Shown here: piece after piece, positions 32,311 through 43,399 of the stretch | Layout of the letters: each line of letters begins with the position of its first letter | Position numbering within the stretch: position 1 is the stretch's first letter | Source: Limnephilus marmoratus | Lineage: Eukaryota > Arthropoda > Insecta > Trichoptera > Limnephilidae | Assembly: GCA_917880885.1 (NCBI GenBank) | Contig: OU862920.1 | Span: 40,893,019-40,957,018, forward strand | DNA length: 64,000 nucleotides | Reading direction: 5' to 3' | Translations under genes and position numbers: made by a program | The notes under the pieces: generated by a model | Told to the model about the DNA's origin: nothing | Database searches by the model: none | Seen by the model: the letters and a program-made list of their open reading frames with translations, nothing else

Positions 32311-33138
32311 CGTATGGTCAGTAATTTTAGATTTGTGGTTGAGTAAATTCATTCGTGTTGTTTCGAAATAGGTTACCTAAAAAAATACTCGTGAATTTAA
32401 TTATTAGATAGTGTTAATAATGCCTAAATCAGCGAAATATTTTACCCTGTCGGCGCATTTCGGAGTCGTTCAATTGAAAACATTATTGGGTCCGAAACGC
32501 CGGTATTTTTTTTGAAAAATATCGATGACGAAAGGTTCTGGAAACTCATTGTATTTCGATGACTATTCTACATGAAGCCACTGAAAAGATATATTCCAAA
32601 ATACGTGACTTGAAGAGTTTTACGAAAACACACGTAATATGTAGGTACACAATTTCGATAATCTTATGTAGGTATTGTTTATGCCTTTTGTATTGCTTAT
32701 GCCTTCTTATTGCTATTGTTGACAAAATGTGTATACGATGACCTAAATCAAATATTGTACAATTATTAATTATACAGAAAATTTTTAAGTATTTTTTTTT
32801 AATTTATAACGTTAACTTTAGTCAGAAATTCCGGTTTTCATTGGAATTTTCTTTTCCGAAGTCAAAAAACCACTTACATGTTTTACGAAAGTAAAGCATC
32901 TGTGAGGTTCTGTGTTCTGCTCAAATCTGGTTGCGATACATAATGTAACTAAGTTACTAAGTGACACACTACACAGGGGTTATCAAAGAATGTACAACTT
33001 AGTAATGGTCCAACTCCCTGTTTCTTGATGTTAATGAAAGATTTACACTTACTAGTCGATTTTGACATGCGGCTGGTCACCCCGTCGCGCGTCGTGTCGT
33101 AGCAACTAGTCGTGCAACCACTCCATTTTCACAGTCGA
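32311..33138. other. Intergenic, nothing recognised
   Basis: AT-rich; a partial repeat of GTATTGTTTATGCCTTTTG/GTATTGCTTATGCC near 32670-32705. No gene. Confidence 0.4.
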
Positions 33139-33142
33139 TTAA

Positions 33143-33658
33143 GGCCCGGTAATACCCGCCCAAAAAGAAGAAGAAATAAATATGAATATTAGAGGGGCGC
33201 GCTAATATTAAAAACGATAATATTTAAGCAAAAAATTGTGAAAATGCTTAATAAAACACGACTCGTTTAAAATAGAGCAAAATCTCGTGGGGAATGTTTG
33301 AATCTTTTAAAGAAACCCTGTGAATTTTTAATACATATAACTGAAAAAACTGTATTTATAATTATTTTCGGCGCATACTTTGCGCCGAAAACAATCGGGA
33401 ATCAAAGGAATTTCGTATATTGCTTCTTCGACGTGAGGAATGTACAGTTCTGCCCTGATGATGGACACTGTAACGCTGTCCGAAACGTTGGCTAAAGGAG
33501 GAGGTAGCGCAACACGGCATAACACCCCAAAAGGAAATAACCAATGTACAGTTATACAGATATTATCTTCAAGAATAACATATATTTTTTAAGAGCTTTA
33601 AAAATTAAAGTGTTTACGGAAAATATGTAATAAACCGCTAGAAATGCGGGAAGCCGGG
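33143..33658 (+). mobile_element. piggyBac-like MITE (family P) hosting a mini-element
   Basis: TTAA at 33139-33142, then GGCCCGGTAATACCCGCC. The right end (reverse complement) is CGGCCCGGCTTCCCGC; TTAA at the right is not preserved. Internal blocks ATAAAACACGACTCGTTTAA, TAGAGCAAAATCTCG and CTAGAAATGCGGGAAGC are shared with the three other family members. It is interrupted at 33450-33542 by mini-element H. Confidence 0.7.
33450..33542 (+). mobile_element. Mini-element H, hammerhead-like core, copy 2 (11-bp target duplication)
   Basis: AATGTACAGTT is repeated exactly at 33439-33449 and 33543-33553, so the inserted segment is these 93 bp. It begins CTGCCCTGATGATGGACACT, has a GGACA/TGTCC stem, then GAAACGTTGGCTAAAGG, and ends AACACCCCAAAAGGAAAT. 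The frames across it on the minus strand are by-products. Confidence 0.85.
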
Positions 33659-33659
33659 C

Positions 33660-35720
33660 CGTGATATCGCGTACGACTAGCTCCATTTTGCAAATGTTTA
33701 GCGGAACAAACGAAATAATTCGTGACACATGTAATTCAATAATAACTCATAGAATAAAGCAACGTAAAAACGTTAAATTTTTCGTTCAGCAACAAGTTTA
33801 AGCGGCAAGTGATCGCCTGCGATTGAAATTTTTTATGATCGATTTTTGTCACCCTCCGAATGCGATCTGTCGCCGCACAGCAAAAGTCAAGGGGTAGTCT
33901 ACTTTGACTACCCCTCGACTTCAATCAAGTGCGGCCTGTCGAAACAACTATTTACGTGTTTTTTTTTTCGAATTTACGGTAGTGTAAATCCCACGTAAGG
34001 GGAACGGCTGCGCAGCCTTTCGTGCAAAAGCTTTGGATTTGAGTCCAAAATACCTAACCAAATTGAACATATTTTTGAACTTAAACTTAAGGTATACTTA
34101 TACAAATATCTAGTACAGATAAGAGCTATTTTTTTTTTTTTTTTTTTTAATTTTATGTACAGGCCATCAAAGATTTTCATTTTCATAATTTTAGAGGCAA
34201 TATTGGCAATTATTTAGTGAGTTAATGATAGTTATGTCATAAATTAAATTATCCCTGCCTACTATTGAAAATGATATGATGAAATGTCAAATAAAAAGGA
34301 TTAAAATAAGCAATTATATGGGCTTAAAGAATTACGTTGGAACACAATATTGGTCATAAATAAATTAAAATTTCGACAAAAAAACAATCTTTCTACTTAG
34401 CTTCATTTTTTATTTGATTTCGTAGTGTATTAACGTTATAGTAAAATAATATTTTTTTAATAATTATTATTCTCACAAAAAATACTAAAGTCGCCTGTAA
34501 AATCGTGATAAAAAGTATTATTTTATGGCCTACGATTGATAATTTAAAACACAAATAAAAAAAAATAATAGTTAACAACTGTTGGACTAATTAATTAATT
34601 AATCATATGGAAAGAAAACACCATTTATCTTTCTATATGTTTTATTCCTTTATTATTTACCTACCCAACGACATCATATATAATATATAGACCCGTAGTA
34701 GAAATCTCAAGGTGGCGAACCAAAGAGAAGGCAATTGTATTGTCTTCGATTTCGTAGTTTTAGTATTCAACTGCCACGTGTCATGTAAAGTCGTGTCCTG
34801 ACAGTAATAAATTTTAAAAAGCGCCAAAAAGTCACCAGAAAAAGCCAAGGAAAATTCATTCATGAGTAAAGGCAAATCAATTGTTGTTATACTCGTAAAA
34901 ATACAATTATTTGATTGTTGTTTAGATTTTTTATATTTTTGGCGCCATTTGAGAAAGCCAACAAAGACAACTTAGGACAGTAGGTCGTCTCAAACAGTCT
35001 TACTATTCTCTAAGCGAGAAAGCGCGTCTTAGCATCTCTGTCACACCCGTAATGTAGAATGTAGGAGTATTCGACGCAAATTTGAAAACGCCGCACGGTC
35101 CTTATCTATATCGTTCATCCATTCTTTGAATATCTAGCTTTACGATATACGAATAACTTTTGAATTAAAAATTTACTGAAAATATAAGAATGTTTTTTAC
35201 TTGCCACATTCTATCTTGAGTTTTTGAGACAATGGCGACTCCAGACGTAATGTAGACCTTGTTGTAGTTACCCATTATTTTAATAAGTCAGCTAAAAGAA
35301 CAACAGTTAACACCTTGTTTAATTGTATTTTTTATTTATTTTATTCCTTCTCTTCTTTTCTTTTTCTTCTTCTTTTTATAAAATGTGTAGGCACGTACTT
35401 GTGGATGCAATGCAAACATTAAGTGCTATATTATTAAGTATATGTTCCTAATATTTTATTTTTATTTTCTTAAACAAACATCAGTTAAATTTATGTTTTA
35501 ATTTTTTTTTCTCTCTTTTTTCTCTTTTTACCTTTTTTTCTCTCTTTTTCTTTTTTTGTACGAAATTTTACCACAACATGAACATTTGTTGTACCTACAA
35601 GACAAGTGAGATTATTTATAATACATAATAATTTTTTAACATAAATCTGCCTTACAAACTTCAAACCCAGTGGTGGCGCGTGACTTTTGGGCGTGCTATA
35701 AACTTTTGCTCGTGCTTTTG
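33660..35720. other. Intergenic, mostly low complexity
   Basis: A 15-bp inverted repeat with a 6-bp loop (AGTCAAGGGGTAGTC, 33885-33920), a poly-T run at 34131-34149, and a long pyrimidine-rich tract at 35340-35560. No gene. Confidence 0.45.
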
Positions 35721-36059
35721 GGTGGTAGTATAAAATTGTTGATATATTTATTGTTGTTGAAAAACTGTTTTTTTCGAAAATTTGGTTTTTTTGTGTGAAG
35801 ATTTTCAGGAATTTTTCAAGGAATGCAGCGCATTGCCAAACTGAAATTTCATGATAATCTAAAAAATAAATAATCGTTTGGACACAATGTGGTGGTAGTA
35901 TAAAATTGTTGATATATTTATTGTTGTTGAAAAACTTTTTTTTTCGAAAATTTGGTTTTTGGTGTGAAGATTTTCAGGAATTTTTCAAGGAATGCAGCGC
36001 ATTGCCAAACTGAAATTTCATGATAATCTAAAAAATAAATAATCGTTTGGACACAATGT
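35721..36059. repeat. Tandem duplication of 170 bp
   Basis: 35721-35890 and 35891-36059 differ by only one or two bases (run lengths of T/G). The unit starts GGTGGTAGTATAAAATTGTT and ends TTTGGACACAATGT. A very recent duplication or an unresolved assembly repeat. Confidence 0.95.
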
Positions 36060-37136
36060 CAATAATGTCGAATTTTTCAAACTTAGCCCTCTATCATACT
36101 CAAAAGTCACGAGTTGCCACGGCTTTCGACTGCAGCAATTTATACATTTTATAACTTTGGTTCCCTTATAAGTATACCAATAGGCCCAATAGGGCATATA
36201 ACTCTGACCCCAATAAAATATTTTTACTGTGAATTTTCACATGGGCTCGATTTCTGAGTTTTTTGTTTCCGATCCCGCTATTAGATTTAATTAATAATAT
36301 CATATCTTCAAATATTGATACTGAAAAACATGAACTGCCAATGAATCCATGTAGATTTCACTTTTCATCATTTAAAAATAATCTTGTAATTTTAAAAAAT
36401 CACCTAAGTACCTAAATTTGGGTAGCTCATGCTCGATTGATTAATATGTGGGATTTGTGCTATAAAAATCGATCACTGTCACTGTTTTTCGCAAGTAGGT
36501 ATTTACCTATGTTCGATATGTTCATATGCCTACTACAATGACATAGAATCAAGAAATAATGTTGTCGGCACACTTCTCACAGCAGTGTCGCTTTAATTAT
36601 AGTTTTTCAAAGAATTTTTGTTTCGTAATGCATGTTGTGTTAGAGAAACTAAATTTTAATGATTTCAATGGCACAAAACAAAACTAACGCATGTAAAAGA
36701 ATAATTTATTAAAAATCTCATTAATATTGAGAAACAAATGATATATCCCTTTACAATACATATTTTAATATAGTAGAATTGTGAGTACAAACGCTTTCGA
36801 AAAAGAAAATAAAATTAGGTTCCTACCTACATATCTACTAAATAGAATTACCTTTTTTACCATGAATGTCTGTCAAATCAGAGTAGAAAACATAGGAGGG
36901 CGCCACTGTAGTTCAAATGGCAATACTTAACATATAACTCATGGTGTTGATGTAAAGCTGTGTAACCTACATTTTTTATAAAAAATTAAAAAAGCGTAAA
37001 AATGAAAAAAATATTTTTTCAATACAACATTGCATAAAGGTATATTATTATTATACCTTCGCAATTTTGTGTTAAAATAATAAAGAAAAACGATAATGTA
37101 ATAAAATATAAAGCACGGTTTAGAAATTGCCCACAT
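36060..37136. other. Intergenic, nothing recognised
   Basis: AT-rich; frames shorter than 70 codons with no domain. Confidence 0.4.
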
Positions 37137-37139
37137 TTA

Positions 37140-37309
37140 GGGAACGTACCCATACTACGTGACCAATTTTTAACCCCCCCTCCCCCTCCCCCCCCCGGTG
37201 TCCAAAATCCTAAGCAAACCGCCGCTCATTTGTACCAAGCGTGACATTTTGAAGACCCCCCCCCCCCCCCCCCCCCCCCGAAGAGGTCACGTAGTATGGG
37301 TACGTTCCC
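37140..37309. mobile_element. MITE with 25-bp perfect inverted ends and poly-C core
   Basis: GGGAACGTACCCATACTACG and five more bases are identical at both ends in inverted orientation. TTA is directly outside both (37137-37139 and 37310-37312). The interior has C runs, including about 26 C at 37254-37279. A 3-bp TTA duplication with G-rich ends suggests PIF/Harbinger. Confidence 0.85.
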
Positions 37310-37328
37310 TTATTTAATACTAGCTTAA

Positions 37329-37722
37329 GGGCCCGCAACCCGGATTTGTACCGATTTATTATATATTTCCCTTAAACACGGTAAGTTTTAAAGCTCTTAA
37401 AAAAATGTTATTCTCGAAGATAATATCTAGACTTTGCCCGCGCCGAAACGTAAATTATATAAAATACCCTCGATAGAAAAAAATCGCAAAGTTTGTTTCA
37501 GTTATTTTCAAAGTTATATGTATGAAAAATCACAGTGTTTCTTTAAATGCTGTTTAAGATAATGCCCGCGAGATTTTTGCTCTATTTTAAACGAGTCATG
37601 TTTTATTAAGCATTTTCGCAATTTTTGCATCAATTTTGTCGCTGTAAATGTTAGCGCTCTCCTCTAACATTTGTAATTTCGTATCTCTCCATCTTCTTCT
37701 TTTCGGGCCCGGTTGCAGAGCC
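37329..37722 (-). mobile_element. piggyBac-like MITE (family P), TTAA on both sides
   Basis: TTAA at 37325-37328 and 37723-37726. Ends GGGCCCGCAACCCGG and (reverse complement) GGCTCTGCAACCGGGCCC. Internal words (ATTTTAAACGAGTCATG, TTTCTTTAAATGC) match the other members in reverse. 394 bp, no transposase. It lies 20 bp from the Harbinger-like MITE. Confidence 0.85.
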
Positions 37723-37726
37723 TTAA

Positions 37727-38740
37727 GTACCTAGCGTTGCTCGGGATTTAGATCGTGTCTCTAATTTTAGATCTGAATACATTTAACTCATTCAGATCTA
37801 AAAGTAGTGTAACTAAACTCACCGTTAGTGTTTCATCCTTTCTATCCTACTGTTAAATTCAAATTTATGTTAAATTAAATGAAAGCATATCTCTTTATGA
37901 AATACCTTTTAATCAAATTTATGTCATGAACCAAAAATGTTTTTTAAAATGTGGTTTACTGTGTTCCACACATTCAGTGACATTGCACATTAAAAGAATA
38001 TTTGACAGTTAAATTGGTGTTGCCAGCCTACAAATTTTGTAGTTCAATTTTTTTATATTTTCTACTCTTATTTGACAGACTCTATTTTCAAATTCTATGA
38101 TATTAAAAAATAAATTTATAATTTAACAAGTATCTACCATTTTTGCTTATTTGTTTTATCAAATCGCTTGAAATGGAATTAGTGAAATTTCGTATTACTT
38201 GTAGGTATGTAAGTTCTAAAAAAGGGTGTAATTTTCATTCTTAAAAGTGAGTGAAAAAACTTAATTAAAAGATAAGAAATATTTCAGAAAGGTTATGTAA
38301 ATTTACGAAAAAGTATAACAAACTTTCTGCTGCCGGTTGATAGGTCGGGAACGTGAGTCCGCTACTGACGTAATGGATATCATACATAAAGCTGCACCTC
38401 GAATAATCACACCCACGAGACCGCACCTTAAGTGATTGCTGAAACAAACTGTCACCCCTGATGCATTTCTTAAACAAATATTTTTTTTTAATATACGTAC
38501 CTTCCTGCTATAATAACCCAACCGGGCGGCGTTTTGTCAATACAAACGTATTCCCCTATTTCGTCTTTGGATTTTGACAGTAGTGCAAATATTTTTTTAT
38601 ATTAATATAGATAACAACCATTGGTCATGCCTACGTTTTGCTGTCTTGATGAATTACTTCTATAAGGACCCTCCAAAAAATCCTTAAAATGCCTCGTTAT
38701 GAACTTCAACAGACCAACAGGCGTTTAGTGTACAAATTTA
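37727..38740. other. Intergenic, nothing recognised
   Basis: The minus-strand frames 38265-38521 overlap a modestly GC-richer patch (38330-38460) but have no domain I know. Confidence 0.35.
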
Positions 38741-38799
38741 ACAATGTATTTAAAAAAAAAAACAAATAGTTTACCAACCAAGAACAACATAAACAATGT

Positions 38800-39970
38800 G
38801 TATTTCCTGAACTTTTGGAAAATAGCTCGTATCACTCCAATCTTCAAATCTGGGAATAAAAGCGATATCTTTCATTATCGACCAATCAGTATATTCTTAT
38901 GTTTTGGGAAAATTCTCGAAACCTTAGTCAATAATACCATTTTTACACATTTTAAACATATTTAAAGATCTTTTCAGCATGGATTATTTTGCAAAAAATC
39001 TACCAAATAAATGTAATGTAATATATTGATTTTTTAAGTACTAATTTTGACAAAAGAACACAAATAGATGCATTTTTGATTTCCGTAAGGCATTCGATAA
39101 AGTCAGTCATCCTCTTCTGATGCAAAAATTAAAAAGAAGAGGTTTCCATGGCAATATTCTGAGTTGGGTTATATCTTATATTTCACACAGGTGATTGTGT
39201 ATCAGTATGTACAAGTCAGTACAGTATTATGAGTCTCCTCCCAGACTTGTCACATCCGGTGTTCCCCAAAGATCCCATTTAGGACCTCTACTGTTTATTA
39301 TATTCATAAATGATCTCACGGTACAACTTTTTTGTAAATGTTTATTATATAATGATGTAAAAAAAATTATCCAGTGTATTCACAACAAGACATATTTAAT
39401 GACAAAGATAATGACATGGTATTAAAAATTAGCAAATGTCATATAATCTCGTTTATTTGATTACCTTTCATCCGTGATAAAATCCTGAAACTAGTTGAGA
39501 TAGTTGAGACCATTGGAGATCTGGGAATTTTACTCGACTCGAAGCTAAAATTCAGAAACCATTTTCGATCAGGCCAAAAGAACGCTCGGTTTTATCACAA
39601 GAATCACCAAATCGTTAAAGAACCTCAGTAGCTTCAGAATCTTGTACTATTCATATGTAAGAAGTTTCTTAGAGAACGGCTCCGTGATTTGGTCCCCACA
39701 TTATTCAATTCATAGCAGTAGAGTATTAAAAAATACATTAGAAAACAAGCTTACAAATCTGGAGTAGATCGGAATCTAGATAAGTTTGCTGAAAGACTTA
39801 CTCACTTTAAAGAAGTCTCACTCGCCAAAAGTAGACACATTTCAGATATTATCTCTCCGTTTAAAGTCATTAACAACATGTATGATTCATCTTTAGTTAA
39901 TCAAAAAGATATGCGAACTTTAATGTATTTTCGAATTCGATCACTACCTTCAGAAGGCACTTATACTATT
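38800..39970 (+). pseudogene. LINE RT domain relic (Jockey-like)
   Basis: Fragments in several frames keep RT order: KIARITPIFKSGNKSDIFHY then RPISIFLCFGKILE; FDFRKAFDKVSHPLLMQKL (motif A; the D/F spacing is kept); [20 protein letters not shown] then INDL (motif B, usual form GVPQGS.LGPLLF..YIND). FADD cannot be found. VETIGDLGILLDSKLKFRNH and SFRILYYSYVRSFLENGSVI follow in the post-RT part. About 1.15 kb with frameshifts; inactive. Confidence 0.75.
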
Positions 39971-40340
39971 GCATGAACCCGACGATCTCTTCGCTTCGTA
40001 ATTATTGAATCATTCACCTAATTATGCATTGGCTCTATAATAAAAGTATGTATATAAATGTATATGTTTGTAGTGTGTGTATGCACATGTATGCATGCAT
40101 ATATATGTGTAAAATGTGCACATGTAATAATATACGTAAATGTGTATGTAATAATATTTGATTTTGATCCTCCTTGGTTTATGTACCTACTTGTAATTTA
40201 ATTTATTATTATGTATTACAACTTATGGTTATACTAAGAATATTTAGATGAATGGTGTGTTCACCTATAATTAGAATCAATATACGTATTGAAAATTTAA
40301 ATTATTGTAATAATTATAATGTCAAATTAGCGAGCCAAAA
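39971..40340. other. Microsatellite-rich sequence
   Basis: TGTATGCACATGTATGCATG-type TG/CA/TA repeats at 40050-40150. No gene. Confidence 0.5.
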
Positions 40341-40344
40341 AAAA

Positions 40345-40585
40345 ATACAAGAATGCAATTCACACTCGGTAGATGTGAAACCTTCAGAAAACTAAAGTAG
40401 ACAAGAGTGGGAGGCTAGAGGAGAGGAGACCGTTTATTCTATCTCATTCTCTCGCAGGCTAAATCCTATAGATAGAGGGACTTATTTAAAAACAAAGTGT
40501 TTGTCTCTTTTTAGTGTCGCTTTTTCGTTTCATCGAGTTTTAAATCACGACGGTGCTGAAGAAATTTTCACTTCAAAAATCTCCT
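40345..40585 (-). repeat. Repeat R5, inverted copy
   Basis: The reverse complement of GCAATTCACACTCGGTAG, AGACAAGAGTGGGAGGCTA and GTTTCATCGAGTTTTAAATC corresponds block for block to the 7600 and 9815 copies. Confidence 0.6.
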
Positions 40586-41015
40586 TCTGTTGTGAAAGGG
40601 ATTACCGGAAACAGTTTTGAAACATCCGATCAAAATAATATGCTTTCTTTACACATTCAAAGACCAAGTTGGTTTGACATAGTTCGAGTAGAAAAAAAAT
40701 TAACTTCGCGGTTTTTTGTTGAGATCTGAATTTGAAGCATTTTAAAGTTTTCTTTTTTATAAAATGTCAAAAGTTTTTTTTATGAATAAATTTTGTTTTA
40801 CTCTCCGAACTATAAAAATTATTAAAAAATAAATAAAAGAAAGTTTTGATATTTCTTATTGAATAGCAATCGTTCGGATTTCCTGGTGCTACTTCAATTA
40901 CAATTATTTCAAAGTTGGCACGAAAGGGTTTCGCAACATTCAAAGTAATTTTCTGAGTTGAAAACTTCTTTAGCATCGCTTTGATTTGAACCTCGATAAA
41001 ACGGAATAAAGAAAG

Positions 41016-41671
41016 TAGTGTTGCAACAGAACTCTGCTTCCGCTTCCGCTTCTGCAGAAGTTCTGCAAGGTTTTTCACTTCCGTTTCTGGTTACGCAAAC
41101 TTTATAACAGAACTCTAAACGAAGAATAATTTGCGATTGAAGATATCGAAGTGCAGCCTTCTACTTCAAAATCATCATCATCATAACAAATATTGGAATC
41201 GATGTTAAGTGTAAATGAAGACAAGGAGGAGAACTCTTCTACAACTGACGATGGTGACAATTTATTTTTAGAGATAGTCACACCTTCGGGAGTACAAGAA
41301 AGAGAAGAGACTACCTCTCCATGAGGAAAGTAAATGCGCACAAATACCCCATCTGTTGCCAATAGTTCGCCAATACTTATCAGCTCCCCCCAGCAGTGTA
41401 GCCAGTGAGCAATTATTTAGTGGAGCTGGTTTAATATATGAAGAACACGAAACAGACTCAAAGGTGTAAAAGCAGCCAAATTACTTTTTATTAAATATAA
41501 TTTACCTCTGTTTAATTTCGAGTACTAAAAGTAAACAAATCTTAAAAAATAAAATTGTGCTTTTTCTTCATATTATTAATACTTAAGCTTCCGGTTCCGC
41601 TTCCGCTAAGATTTATTTTTGACATCTGTTTCCATTTCTGCTTCCGTTAAGACACTTCCGTTGCATCACTA
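41016..41671 (+). mobile_element. hAT-3, short old copy nested in R5
   Basis: Ends TAGTGTTGCAACAGAA and (reverse complement) TAGTGATGCAACGGAAG. Subterminal CTTCCGCTTCCGCTTCTG repeats occur at both ends. It contains the end of a transposase (about 41300-41510). No convincing 8-bp duplication remains; about 25 bp of R5 seem missing at the site. Confidence 0.65.
41300..41510 (+). pseudogene. hAT transposase C-terminal block
   Basis: The plus strand reads RQYLSAPPSSVASEQLFSGA, GLIYEEHE, then (one frame change) a piece like KAAKLLFIKYNL. This is the hAT dimerisation motif of ZBED-type transposases ('KYLS.PASS..SERLFS.AG.I......RL.....E.L.FLK.NL'). Only about 60 residues are recognisable. Confidence 0.8.
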
Positions 41672-41959
41672 ATCTATAGGATTTAACCTGCGAGAGAAAG
41701 AGACAGACTAATCGGTGTTCTCTTCTATCGGCCTGCTCTTTGTGCGATGCTTCGGTTAGAATAAAATGTAAAATAATTTTGAAACTTGGTAATAAATAAA
41801 CCTTATAATTATCCTGATACTCTGATACTCTGCATTCGTCTCATTCTCTCGAAGTTTAGTTTTCTGAAGGTTCAACTTCTACCGCGTGTGAATTGCATAT
41901 TCAGTTTTTTTTGTTTCAATTCATTTTTTGTAGACGCTTGATGTAGTAAGGGCGTTGAA

Positions 41960-42245
41960 TGCACGTATGCACTTATTATAATATAAGAAATTAAAATATT
42001 TGTACGCCTTTTGTCCTTTGTCATCCTTTATCATAGATGTCGAAATCGATGTAAAAGAAAATGAAAAGAAGAGGCGTTCAAATTCATGCTTCAACCTTTT
42101 TCTGTATGTTTGGTTTCAAACCATTTTTGTAAAAACTTCATGTACCTTCCTACTTATTATAATAAAAGAAATTTAAATCTTTTCATACTTTTTCCCTTTT
42201 TCATCCTTTGTCATCGAAATCAAAGGAAACGAAATAACGTTTTAT
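41960..42245. repeat. Degenerate tandem duplication, spacing about 180 bp
   Basis: TACTTATTATAATAAAAGAA then TTTCCC...TCATCCTTTGTCATCG (42150-42210) repeats CACTTATTATAATATAAGAA...TCATCCTTTATCATAG (41970-42035). About 80% similar. Confidence 0.5.
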
Positions 42246-42489
42246 GTGTACGGTGACCGGACAACTCAGAATCATCAACTTCAACACCTCCTTTGAAAAG
42301 TCATGAAAAAAGTGATGAAAAAAAAAGGTTATGCTAATGGCCATTTAAAACAAAATCACAGTAAGTAATTCACAAGCGCTAGAAGTGAAACTAGAAAGTC
42401 GTTAGATGTCGCTATCTTTTCTTTTGCTTGTTTTTTAAAGTGGTTTCAAGATTGGATATTGATTTCATAAAATAAAAATGTTTTTTTTG

Positions 42490-42590
42490 GATTTCGCAGG
42501 ATTCCAACCACCGTACGCTTGATTTCTATCTCTCTGGCCGCTGAGACTTGTCAGGCACCTTGCCAACTACGCTATGGAAGGCACGCGCCG
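42490..42590 (-). mobile_element. Possible SINE-D tRNA-like head
   Basis: The minus strand reads GCGTAGTTGGCAAGGTGCC (A box) and GGTTGGAATCCTGCG (B box) 60 bp later. It continues outward from an R5-like block (42600-42735: GCGCCGCTAGTGGCTTGAAA on the minus strand), suggesting that R5 may be the body of a SINE with this head. Confidence 0.5.
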
Positions 42591-42939
42591 AGGTGCAAAT
42601 TTACAGCATTATATTAGAACCACGAGTATTTGTGTAGAACTGAGTTGTGACGCATTTCCGTTTCACCCGAATTTCAAGCCACTAGCGGCGCTAAAGAAGT
42701 TTCACTTCAAAAACTCATAACTTTAAATGACTTTTCAAAGGGGTATTGAAATGCCACTTTGTTGAGTTGTTGTGGAGCCAATATGTAGATGCTATAGTAA
42801 TCATGAATTTTATTTTGATTCCATTTTATTCCAATATTATTTATTCCATTATTATTGGAGATCATCTAGAAACTGTAATGATTGGGTTGCTTTGTATATT
42901 ATATCAGATCCTAAGTGTGATTATTTTTCAGAAATCGCG

Positions 42940-43392
42940 GGATTCCCCCTACCCTTGTCGGCTCCCGGCTCCGGCGCTTGGCAACCCGGCAACCCCAGCG
43001 CCCAGCGCCTAGAGTCATCCCAGACGCTGCAGCCGTTGCAACTTGCAATCTATGTACGCGTCGCACTATTTGCGGCTATCGATCACGTCATGCGCAAATG
43101 CATTTTACGCCCAGCAAACTATCTCGGACTGGGTCACTCTTTACAGCCCTGATCCTCGCGCAAATCGGGTGAGATTTTATCCAGTTCCAATTGACATTAG
43201 CAAAGGGCTGTACATGTCCACATTTGTTGAGCAGATAAGTCAGTGATTTTTAATCCGTTTCTTGTGTCGAGTGCTACGAGTGAAGTCAATTTACCCGGAA
43301 GAAATTTGCGAATACGAACATTAGTATCAACCGGTGGTGACCAGATTCTTAATACCGAACGTTCTATTGTCTCTGCCTGGAGTTTAGTGTAA
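42940..43392 (+). promoter_or_regulatory. GC-rich island with a splice-donor-like end; candidate 5' exon
   Basis: 42945-43160 is clearly GC-rich with many CpG, unlike its surroundings, and matches no repeat seen elsewhere in the window. Two donor-like sites follow on the plus strand: ATCGG|GTGAGA near 43168 and TTTAGT|GTAAGT near 43390. This would fit a promoter plus non-coding first exon. The frames 42746-43246 overlap each other with unrelated translations and show no domain, so I do not call a CDS. No TATA or initiator that I would stand by. Confidence 0.3.
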
Positions 43393-43399
43393 GTACTCA

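Larger units (their letters stand above)
40955..41910 (+). repeat. Repeat R5 split by a hAT insertion
   Basis: 40955-41015 (AAAACTTCTTTAGCATCG, TTGAACCTCGATAAAACG) continues at 41672-41910 (CTATAGGATTTAACCTGCG, TTTGTGCGATGCTTCGG, CTACCGCGTGTGAATTGC). The 656 bp between are hAT-3. A second interruption lies at about 41757-41840, between GATGCTTCGG and CTCATTCTCTCG. Confidence 0.55.

Noticed and set aside
33450..33542. Functional hammerhead ribozyme
   Set aside because: The core boxes are there but an extra base precedes stem II and no UH cleavage site or stem III could be paired; kept only as a hypothesis.
42746..43246. Four overlapping frames in the GC-rich island as proteins
   Set aside because: GC-rich DNA lacks stops in all frames; translations are unrelated and have no domain.
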